NCBI GenBank assembly: GCA_044360285.1
Contig: JBIKKP010000056.1
Location: 1 to 6,023 of the forward strand
Length of the DNA: 6,023 nt
Direction: 5' to 3'
DNA from: UBA2645 sp044360285
GTDB lineage: Bacteria > Pseudomonadota > Alphaproteobacteria > Rickettsiales > UBA1997
The notes beneath the pieces are model-generated. The model saw only the letters and a list, made by a program, of their open reading frames with translations. It was not told the DNA's origin and ran no database searches. The translations under genes and the position numbers were made by a program. Shown here piece by piece: positions 1-5,383 of this stretch; within the stretch, counting starts at the first letter, position 1; each line of letters begins with the position of its first letter.

Positions 1-2
1 CT

Positions 3-182
3 TCCGCGTCAAAAAAATCCAAGGAAGTTGGCAAAGAAACCACTCAAGAAATTGATAAGGAAATTGCCAAGGAAATTGATTTCGATTCAAGCCTTACCCT
101 TGGCGCTTTTGCCCTGGCGGTGGCAATTTTTTCAGCAGCGATTTTTTATCCAATTTTAACCAAATTTTTTAATCCTTTATGA
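3..182 (+). CDS. C-terminal end of an unrecognised membrane-anchored protein (5' end outside window)
   Basis: An open frame enters from the left edge and ends at TGA 180-182, giving 59 visible residues. The first about 30 are highly charged and Lys/Glu-rich (KEVGKETTQEIDKEIAKEID), probably a helical linker. They are followed by a single hydrophobic segment of about 22 residues (LGAFALAVAIFSAAIFYPIL) and a short tail ending KFFNPL. This is the shape of a protein held in the membrane by its C-terminus. The stop overlaps the proA start (ATGA, 179-182), so the two genes are probably in one operon and translationally coupled. I do not recognise the family, and the functional part lies outside the window. 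The overlap and uninterrupted hydrophobic segment support a real gene rather than chance reading frame. Confidence 0.7.
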   Translation, partial: SASKKSKEVGKETTQEIDKEIAKEIDFDSSLTLGAFALAVAIFSAAIFYPILTKFFNPL

Positions 183-1438
183 GCGAAATAAAGAAGAAGG
201 TTTTAAAAATCTGCAACGACGCCAAAGCCGCAAGCGCCGAGCTTGTCTGCCTTGATTCCGACTTAAAAAATCGTGCGCTTTTAGAAGTTGCGCGTTTGTT
301 GAAAGTGAATTTACCAAAAATTATTAAGGCCAATCAAAAAGACCTAAAAATTGCCAAAGAAAATGGGTTAGACGCCGCTAAGGTTGATCGTTTGTTGCTT
401 GATGAAAAAAGAATTTTTGGACTGATTTCTTCAATAAAAGAAATCGTAAAATTAGATGATCCGGTTGGAAAAATTACTTACAACGTCACGCGCGACAACG
501 GTTTGCACATTCAGCGCACAACAACGCCAATCGGTGTTTTATTGGCAATTTTTGAATCTCGTCCAAATGTCACTTCTGACATCGCTGCCCTTGCCTTTAA
601 GTCTGGAAACGCGGCGATTCTTCGTTGCGGCTCAGATTCAATAAATTCTTCGAAAATTTTGGCGGATATTTATCGCCAAGCTTTGGAGCGTTTTAACATC
701 GACAAAAACGCGGTGACGCTGGTGCCAAATATCGAGCGCGAATATGTCAATGAGCTGCTAAAAATGGATGAACAAATTGATGTGGTAATTCCACGCGGCG
801 GAAAATCGCTGATTAAAGCAATTGCCGAAAACACAAAAATTCCGCTCTTCAAACATCTCGACGGCAATTGTCACACTTACGTTCACGAAAGAGCTGATTT
901 GGAAAAAGCGCGCAAAATTTTACTTAATGCAAAAATGCGTCGCGTGGGAATTTGCGGCGCAACGGAATCACTTTTGATCGACAAAAAAATCGCTAAAAAG
1001 TTCTTACCAATTCTGGCACAAGACCTTGCTGATGCTGGCTGTGAGATGAGAGGTGATGTGAAAGCAAAAGAGATTTTTCCAAATATGAAATTGGCAAATA
1101 AGCAAGATTTTGCGACCGAATTTCTCGACAAAATTATTTCAATTGCAGTGGTCGAAGATATTGAGGCGGCAATGAAACATATCGCAACTTACGGCTCGTC
1201 GCACACTGAATGCATCGTCACCGAGGATCAAAAAGCGGCGGAACTTTTTATGAAGAAAGTTGGCTCGGCAATCATCATGCATAATGCTTCAACACAATTT
1301 GCCGATGGCGGCGAATTTGGTCTTGGTGCAGAAGTTGGCATTGCCACCGGTAAGCTTCATGCGCGAGGACCCGTGGGGCTTGAGCAACTTGTCACTTACA
1401 AATACATTGTTGAGGCAAATTGCGCTTTGCGACAATGA
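179..1438 (+). CDS. proA: Gamma-glutamyl phosphate reductase (glutamate-5-semialdehyde dehydrogenase)
   Basis: Cytosolic enzyme of the second step of proline synthesis: NADPH-dependent reduction of gamma-glutamyl phosphate to glutamate-5-semialdehyde, which cyclises to pyrroline-5-carboxylate. The 419-residue length is usual for the family. Seen in the sequence: the conserved block around residues 105-135 (RDNGLHIQRTTTPIGV, then FESRPNVTSD), the VIPRGGKSLI loop near 203-212, the catalytic Cys259 in RRVGICGATES, and the C-terminal blocks STQFADGGEFGLGAEVGIAT (371-390) and GKLHARGPVGLEQL (391-404). All are as expected for ProA, so it should be active. The ATG at 179 overlaps the upstream stop by 4 bases; no Shine-Dalgarno is visible (TTTTTAATCCTTT precedes it), which suits translational coupling. 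The partner kinase proB is not in the window. Presence of proA argues against an organism that has lost all amino acid synthesis. Confidence 0.97.
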   Translation: MSEIKKKVLKICNDAKAASAELVCLDSDLKNRALLEVARLLKVNLPKIIKANQKDLKIAKENGLDAAKVDRLLLDEKRIFGLISSIKEIVKLDDPVGKITYNVTRDNGLHIQRTTTPIGVLLAIFESRPNVTSDIAALAFKSGNAAILRCGSDSINSSKILADIYRQALERFNIDKNAVTLVPNIEREYVNELLKMDEQIDVVIPRGGKSLIKAIAENTKIPLFKHLDGNCHTYVHERADLEKARKILLNAKMRRVGICGATESLLIDKKIAKKFLPILAQDLADAGCEMRGDVKAKEIFPNMKLANKQDFATEFLDKIISIAVVEDIEAAMKHIATYGSSHTECIVTEDQKAAELFMKKVGSAIIMHNASTQFADGGEFGLGAEVGIATGKLHARGPVGLEQLVTYKYIVEANCALRQ

Positions 1439-1524
1439 GTTTGAAGTTTTTATTGATTTAAAAACGACCTACTTAGAACTGGTTTGAACTAACTTATCTT
1501 CTTAAAAAAAATTTTAATAAAAAT
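1439..1524 (+). other. AT-rich intergenic region with a weak hairpin
   Basis: An 86-base gap between proA and the barrel protein gene. It contains a perfect 7-bp inverted repeat, GTTTTTA (1446-1452) and TAAAAAC (1459-1465), with a 6-base loop. The stem is almost all A/T and has no following T-run, so it is a poor intrinsic terminator. The rest is A/T-rich leader up to the ATG at 1525. I find no convincing -35/-10 pair: TATCTT at 1495-1500 resembles a -10 box but lacks a good -35 at the right distance. The gap is the most likely place for the promoter of the two accessory genes downstream, but that is inference. Confidence 0.3.
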
Positions 1525-2175
1525 ATGAAAAAAATTCTTTTTGTACTGGCTACGTTTTCTTTTTTCTCGAGTGCTGCAGCCAGCGCAAATACAGCCGGCA
1601 ACTATCTCAGTGCTGATGCGCTTTTAGTTCGTGGAAAATTTTATGAAGATTATACGCAATCGGGCAATCGTGGTAAAATTCGACCATCAGCTTCTGACTC
1701 TAGCGCAGGTTTTGGTGCCACTTACAAATATGCCATAAACTATCAAGGCGCCTTCATTGCTCCGGGAATTTTTTTCGAGCAAAATAATCTTACCATCGAA
1801 GCTGACCCGCGCCAAAATAGAAAACTAAAAATTAAAAACCGATACGGTGCCAGAATTGACGTTGGTGTTGACGTGGTTGACCACTTCGCAATTTACGCAA
1901 TTGGCGGTTATTCCGTAGCCAATTACAGCGCGCAAAATTATAGCCTGCTTGGTGGATCAGAATATGTTACACGCAAAAATTCTGGCAGTGCTGGTGGCGT
2001 AATCTACGGCATCGGGATGAAAACAGAAATCATGCCAGAAGTTGCAGTAAGCATTGAATATACTACGCAAAACATCTCAGCGACAACAAGAATTCCATCT
2101 GACTATCTTGCCTATAGCGGCAAATACAAAGCCAGAATCGACGCTGCCAAACTAAGTATTGCTTACCGTTTCTAA
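1525..2175 (+). CDS. Outer-membrane beta-barrel protein (opacity/OmpX-like porin type, small surface antigen)
   Basis: A 216-residue exported protein. Residues 1-21 form a classic Sec signal peptide: MKK, a hydrophobic core (ILFVLATFSFF), then an AxA site ASA|NT with cleavage expected after Ala21. The mature about 195 residues alternate polar and nonpolar residues in strand-like segments rich in Tyr and Gly (YLSADALLVRGKFYED, SAGFGATYKYAINY, GARIDVGVDVVDHFAIYAIG, GVIYGIGMKTEI, AVSIEYTTQNIS, KARIDAAKLSIAYRF). It ends in Phe after Tyr-Arg, the usual BAM-recognised C-terminal beta-signal. The size fits an 8-stranded barrel of the Opa/OmpX/OmpA-N-terminal kind, as common in surface antigens of host-associated alphaproteobacteria. 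No OmpA peptidoglycan domain is present. No Shine-Dalgarno is seen before ATG 1525. It lies 24 bases ahead of the 1056-residue protein, so co-transcription is likely. Its exact role (adhesion, permeability, structure) cannot be told from the sequence. Confidence 0.85.
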   Translation: MKKILFVLATFSFFSSAAASANTAGNYLSADALLVRGKFYEDYTQSGNRGKIRPSASDSSAGFGATYKYAINYQGAFIAPGIFFEQNNLTIEADPRQNRKLKIKNRYGARIDVGVDVVDHFAIYAIGGYSVANYSAQNYSLLGGSEYVTRKNSGSAGGVIYGIGMKTEIMPEVAVSIEYTTQNISATTRIPSDYLAYSGKYKARIDAAKLSIAYRF

Positions 2176-2199
2176 ATCAATTTTAACTTTGCTTAAAAC

Positions 2200-5100
2200 A
2201 TGTCTCGTACCGTCGTTGCTCAGCCTTCTTTAGATATAAAACCTAATTATTCTTACAGTAACGGTGAGATCTATGCTGCAATGCTAGCGTCTTTCCCCGC
2301 GCTTGGTTACGACGGAGACGAGAATGGTTTTTTTCTACACCCTAAAAATCCATCTCGTGCGGCTAAGGTTTTGATGCCATCTCCCCACGGCACGACAATG
2401 GCACAAGAGCTTGTTGATAATGCTCTTGCCGAGCTAGCTGACGCTCCAGGGATTACTAACGTACAACTTTTCCTTCCGCTGCTGGTGGGAGGAAACCATT
2501 GGGTTTTGCGAGAAGTAAATTGTGTAAAACAAGCTGACGGAACTTTCGCTACTACGTCCCTAACCTATGACCCAGCAAGCACACCTATTGCTGAAGCAGT
2601 TCCTGGAACTCAGAAGCAACGCGGTTCGAATGATTGCGGTCCAATTTGTGTTCAATATGCGCATATGCGCGCTGCTGGTAATGGTAAGGTTGACTCTGTT
2701 TTAAGTGATATTGGTGGTAAAGATCCCTTCAAAGAAGGAGTACAAGCTTTGCGTCTCAGACAAGCTAAAAATCTCGATCTCTATCCACAAGAAACTCCAG
2801 AAGCTATTCTTAATGCTGGTGATGAACCGCTTCCAACCGGATACAATCTTCTTTTTGCGCAATCTTTGTCTGATGCTCCATTACCAGAAGGAATATTCGC
2901 CTATGGTCAGAGCGATTACGTGAATCCATGCGGCAGTAACGTTTATAGAATCAGCGATGCGGATGATGGTGCGACACGATTTTCTTTTGTTGCGCCAAAT
3001 GTTGATACTTCATTGACTCCGTTTGGGCGTAAGCGCTCGCAGTTTGATGTTACCTCTATGATTTCTGGAAAAGTGGTTAGCAGAGATGTTGACCGCACAG
3101 GAAATTGTACTTTGGTAGTCGAAAACGAAAAAGGACTTCGTGTTGAATATGCAGGACTTAGCGGCTCTTTAGTTCCAGCTTCTCGCTCCCTATTTACCAA
3201 CCCATTGCCGCAAGTTGGAGATGATGTTGAAGCTGGTGATGCAATTGGTGCGGTTACAGAAGAGAGAGATGGCCTACTTTTCTCTGGTCACAAAGCGGAA
3301 TTTCTAGTTAGAATTACTGATGCAGAAGATAATTTTGTAAATATTCCTGGAGAGCTTGATCGTCTCGGCTATCGCGATGAATATGTTGAAGCTCGCAGTG
3401 CCGCTGCGTGGAAGCTTGATGCAACTTTGCAAAAGCAAGATGTAGAGATGAGAGCTAGCATAGAGAGGATTGGTTTGCCAAAAGAAGATCGAACAGTTGT
3501 TTTAGATAAGACCAACAGACAACTGATTGCTGAAGCTTTAGTGCCACTCATTTCTGCTGCTGGAAACGTAGCTGAAGTGGCAAGACAAGGAATCATCGCC
3601 CCTCCGCCGACATCAACAGCGGTTACAAAGTGGCGTCCCGACCAATTTCCTTCTCTACCAAAAACAGGCTTTGCTGCAGCAACTCCGCCGAAATTTCCAA
3701 GAAGAACACCAACTGAAGCAAAAACTACTGTTGCTGCTCCGGCTCCTGGAGGAATGTTAAGCAGATTATATGGTGCTGCTAGTTCTGCCGTCGCTACTGT
3801 AGCAAGTGGTGTGAGCAGAGTTGCCGATATAATTGTTTCGCCAATTACTTCGCTTGGAGTAAATGCGCAAAAAGTTGAAACGCCTCAGATCACCGCACCA
3901 GAAAGCACACCAAAACCGTCACCTCCTACAAAACCGTCACCTCCTACAAAACCGTTACGTGGAGCGCAAATAAGACCACAAGAAATGACAGCCTCACCTA
4001 CTATTATACCTAGCCCGGCAGGCCCGGCAGCTCCATCAGCTCAGCCTAGTGTCCTTCCCCCATCTGTTTCGCCAACGTCTTCGCCTTCGGAATTCCCTGA
4101 CAAATGTATTGATGCTAATGGCATTATTCACGATATTGATCCTGACCGTAATCTGGTACCAAGCATGACTTCAACGAGAAGTGAAACTGCTAGTGCTTCA
4201 CCAAGCGTGACTCCTACTGCCGGCGACACACCAAGTGTAAGTACGTCACCAAGTGTAAGTACATCATCAAGTGTAAGTACAACGCCAAGTGTAAGTACAT
4301 CACCAAGTGTAAGTACATCATCAAGTGTAAGTACAACACCAAGTGTAAGTACAACACCAAGTGTAAGTGCAACACCAAGTGTAAGTGCAACATCAAGTGT
4401 AAGTGCAACTAGTTCTACTACTCCTTCTGCTACTAGTTCCCGTGTAGTAGTAGCACGTCTTGTAAAAGAAGTTGAAGCTGCGCAAGGCGCAGCCAGTAAA
4501 GCTGTGAATGATCGTCAATCGCCACTAGATGCAATTTTACAACAAGCACAAGAATGCGCAAACCCCTTTCTTTCCAGCAACGAGCCTTTAAAAGCTATGA
4601 TGGAAAAGATGTCTGCTATGGCTCATGAAGTTTCCGGCAGAGATGCATTTATAATTATGGGTGGCAGTAAATTTCTTGAGGAGCTAAAAAATGATATATG
4701 CGGGGTTCAATCCACTGAAGATTTATCGAGAATACTTACAGACGCTGTTGCTAACATAGAGTATGCTATCGGGCAAGAAAATGCGGCAAGAGCGATGCAA
4801 GCTGTATTTGATACTTTAAGTGCTACTGCTTTTCAAACAGATACTGCAACTGCGACTGCTACACCAACTCCATCAAGGTCAGCAAGCGGATCGGCAAGTG
4901 CTTCAGGATCTGTAAGCGCGACTAACACGCAAACTCCATCTAGATCAGCAAGCGGATCGGGAAGTGCTTCAGGATCTGTAAGCGCGACTAACACGCAAAC
5001 TCCATCTAGATCAGCAAGCGGATCGGGAAGTGCTTCAGGATCTGTAAGCGCGACTAACACGCAAACTCCATCTAGGTCACAAACTCCCTCAGTAACTCCT

Positions 5101-5370
5101 CTTCCTCGTTGTGAGTTTATCATTGGAACTCCTAGCAATTCACCTACTTCTACTGCTACTCCCACCCCCACCCCCACTGTATCACCATCAGCTTCAGCCA
5201 CGATATCGGCTATTGTAGCTGCAGCTGAAGAGAAAGAAGGCGGAGGATTGTCAGATATGGGGAAAATCGGTATTGCTGTTGGCACGGTAGTACTTCTTGG
5301 AGCTGTTGCCTGCATCTGTAATAACAGGCAAAGAGAAAGGCGAGTTGCCGAGGCTGGCATGGCTGTATAA
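2200..5370 (+). CDS. Putative CE-clan (Ulp1/C48-like) cysteine protease with degenerate M23-like domain, Ser/Thr-rich repeat stalk and C-terminal membrane anchor
   Basis: A 1056-residue mosaic protein that I do not recognise as a named family. Order of parts: (a) residues about 15-160, a CE-clan protease-like domain with His100 in GGNHWVL after the strand TNVQLFLPLL, Asp124 in LTYDPAS, Gln140 and Cys146 in QRGSNDCGP. The Gln-to-Cys spacing of six equals that of yeast Ulp1, so the catalytic set looks complete. (b) Residues 286-383 resemble an M23/LytM beta-domain lacking its zinc ligands. (c) Residues 390-465, charged helices. (d) Residues 465-670, Pro-rich linker with an Ala/Val-rich segment near 522-553. 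(e) Residues 678-737, ten PSVSTS-type hexads. (f) Residues 748-880, a helical domain of ordinary composition. (g) Residues 894-959, three 22-residue Ser/Gly/Ala repeats. (h) Residues 1023-1040, a transmembrane helix, then NNRQRERR. No N-terminal signal peptide is present. Start: an in-frame TAA at 2194-2196 makes ATG 2200 the first start; no Shine-Dalgarno is seen. Likely role, by inference only: removal of ubiquitin or a ubiquitin-like modifier (or YopJ-type acetylation) in a eukaryotic host. Confidence 0.8.
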   Translation: MSRTVVAQPSLDIKPNYSYSNGEIYAAMLASFPALGYDGDENGFFLHPKNPSRAAKVLMPSPHGTTMAQELVDNALAELADAPGITNVQLFLPLLVGGNHWVLREVNCVKQADGTFATTSLTYDPASTPIAEAVPGTQKQRGSNDCGPICVQYAHMRAAGNGKVDSVLSDIGGKDPFKEGVQALRLRQAKNLDLYPQETPEAILNAGDEPLPTGYNLLFAQSLSDAPLPEGIFAYGQSDYVNPCGSNVYRISDADDGATRFSFVAPNVDTSLTPFGRKRSQFDVTSMISGKVVSRDVDRTGNCTLVVENEKGLRVEYAGLSGSLVPASRSLFTNPLPQVGDDVEAGDAIGAVTEERDGLLFSGHKAEFLVRITDAEDNFVNIPGELDRLGYRDEYVEARSAAAWKLDATLQKQDVEMRASIERIGLPKEDRTVVLDKTNRQLIAEALVPLISAAGNVAEVARQGIIAPPPTSTAVTKWRPDQFPSLPKTGFAAATPPKFPRRTPTEAKTTVAAPAPGGMLSRLYGAASSAVATVASGVSRVADIIVSPITSLGVNAQKVETPQITAPESTPKPSPPTKPSPPTKPLRGAQIRPQEMTASPTIIPSPAGPAAPSAQPSVLPPSVSPTSSPSEFPDKCIDANGIIHDIDPDRNLVPSMTSTRSETASASPSVTPTAGDTPSVSTSPSVSTSSSVSTTPSVSTSPSVSTSSSVSTTPSVSTTPSVSATPSVSATSSVSATSSTTPSATSSRVVVARLVKEVEAAQGAASKAVNDRQSPLDAILQQAQECANPFLSSNEPLKAMMEKMSAMAHEVSGRDAFIIMGGSKFLEELKNDICGVQSTEDLSRILTDAVANIEYAIGQENAARAMQAVFDTLSATAFQTDTATATATPTPSRSASGSASASGSVSATNTQTPSRSASGSGSASGSVSATNTQTPSRSASGSGSASGSVSATNTQTPSRSQTPSVTPLPRCEFIIGTPSNSPTSTATPTPTPTVSPSASATISAIVAAAEEKEGGGLSDMGKIGIAVGTVVLLGAVACICNNRQRERRVAEAGMAV
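2461..2649 (+). other. Catalytic core of the CE-clan protease domain
   Basis: Encodes residues 88-150 of the large protein. The order of key residues is that of Ulp1/SENP/YopJ-type cysteine proteases: a hydrophobic strand leading into His100-Trp101, a second strand ending in Tyr-Asp124-Pro, the oxyanion Gln140, and Cys146 followed by Gly (Asn-Asp-Cys-Gly-Pro). The Trp after the His and the Asp-Cys-Gly box are hallmarks of the C48 branch. The Asp-to-Gln gap is 16 residues, much shorter than in eukaryotic Ulp1. Whether it is a protease or an acetyltransferase cannot be decided from these residues alone. Confidence 0.72.
3055..3348 (+). other. Degenerate M23/LytM-like beta domain
   Basis: Encodes residues 286-383. 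The pattern follows the M23 peptidase beta-sheet core: SGKVVS, then GNCTLVVENEKGLRVEYAGL (the family's G-N-x-V-x-I-x-N-x-x-G-x-x-x-x-Y-x-x-L stretch), QVGDDVEAGDAIGAV (the Gly-Asp-x-Val-x-x-Gly-x-x-Ile-Gly turn) and HKAEFLVRI followed by NFVNIPGEL where active members have His-Leu-His-Phe-Glu and Asn-Pro. Both His of the HxH motif are replaced (Lys and Glu by my alignment) and no N-terminal His-x(3)-Asp zinc pair is found, so it should not be an active metallopeptidase. EnvC and NlpD show that inactive LytM domains can serve as regulators or binding modules. Confidence 0.45.
3913..3948 (+). repeat. Two exact 18-bp tandem units coding KPSPPT
   Basis: Two identical 18-base units starting AAACCGTCACCTCCTACA encode Lys-Pro-Ser-Pro-Pro-Thr twice (residues 572-583), followed by a partial third (AAACCG). 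It sits in the Pro-rich linker of the large protein and keeps the frame. Confidence 0.85.
4231..4410 (+). repeat. Ten tandem 18-bp units coding PSVSTS-type hexapeptides
   Basis: Ten consecutive 18-base units with the core CAAGTGTAAGT encode residues 678-737 of the large protein (P/S-S-V-S-T/A-S/T). The first base of a unit is C (Pro) or T (Ser). Their order is PPS-PPS-P-PPS, so part of the array repeats with a 54-base super-period. The last three units carry GCA (Ala) in place of ACA/ACG-type Thr codons, marking an older or separately amplified end. All units preserve the frame. The product is a rigid or extended Ser/Thr-rich stretch. Confidence 0.93.
4879..5076 (+). repeat. Three nearly identical 66-bp tandem repeats coding a 22-residue Ser/Gly/Ala unit
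   Basis: Three head-to-tail 66-base copies encode residues 894-959 (unit SASGSGSASGSVSATNTQTP plus SR). By eye, copies 1 and 2 differ at one base (GCA against GGA, Ala to Gly) and copies 2 and 3 only at the last base (AGA against AGG, silent). This near-identity points to very recent duplication or continuing homogenisation by slippage or recombination. Loss or gain of a unit keeps the frame, so length can vary without breaking the protein or its membrane anchor. Confidence 0.95.
5161..5177 (+). repeat. C-tract run (G-rich on the complementary strand) coding Pro-Thr repeats
   Basis: CCCACCCCCACCCCCAC encodes part of a Thr-Pro alternation (residues about 987-993). The complementary strand carries three G-runs. 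It may be slippage-prone. It is within the last low-complexity stretch before the membrane anchor. Confidence 0.5.
5266..5319 (+). other. C-terminal transmembrane anchor of the large protein
   Basis: Encodes residues 1023-1040 (IGIAVGTVVLLGAVACIC), an 18-residue hydrophobic helix with a Gly-x-x-x-Gly-like spacing, preceded by a Gly/Asp-containing linker and followed by the basic stretch NNRQRERR and only about 16 residues to the end. By the positive-inside rule the short basic tail would stay on the cytosolic side of a bacterial inner membrane and the large N-terminal part outside, but no signal peptide supports Sec export. As a tail anchor in a host membrane, the N-terminal part would instead face the host cytosol. 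Confidence 0.85.
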
Positions 5371-5383
5371 GAGAGTTGTATCG

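Noticed and set aside
1446..1465. Hairpin after proA as an intrinsic terminator
   Set aside because: The 7-bp stem is nearly all A/T and no T-run follows, so termination is not supported; kept only as a weak structure in the intergenic entry.
2705..2923. Second + strand open frame within the large gene, suggesting a frameshift or overlapping gene
   Set aside because: The main frame is continuous and keeps sensible protein sequence across this stretch; the alternative product has no recognisable features.
4214..4408. Minus-strand open frame with a periodic His-Leu product
   Set aside because: It is the antisense image of the 18-base repeat array with no start signal or homology I can recognise.
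4231..4410. Regular GTAAGT motifs resembling eukaryotic 5' splice sites, ten copies
   Set aside because: They are part of the 18-base coding repeat (Ser-Val-Ser), the frame is open throughout, and flanking genes are plainly bacterial. No matching branch site or acceptor is needed to read the gene.
4879..5076. Direct repeats as a possible CRISPR array
   Set aside because: The copies are head to tail with no spacers, lie in frame inside a coding region, and no cas genes are nearby.
5161..5177. G-quadruplex on the complementary strand
   Set aside because: Only three G-runs are present in close spacing and the tract is explained by Thr-Pro coding repeats.
4833..5360. Long open frame on the minus strand (175 codons)
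   Set aside because: It is a shadow of the low-complexity coding repeats; its product is Val/Gly/Asp repeats mirrored from the + strand and it has no independent support.
5297..5383. Upstream in-frame ATG giving RecR a 29-residue extension
   Set aside because: The extension lies inside the membrane-anchor coding region of the upstream gene and does not resemble a RecR N-terminus; ATG 5384 matches the family start.
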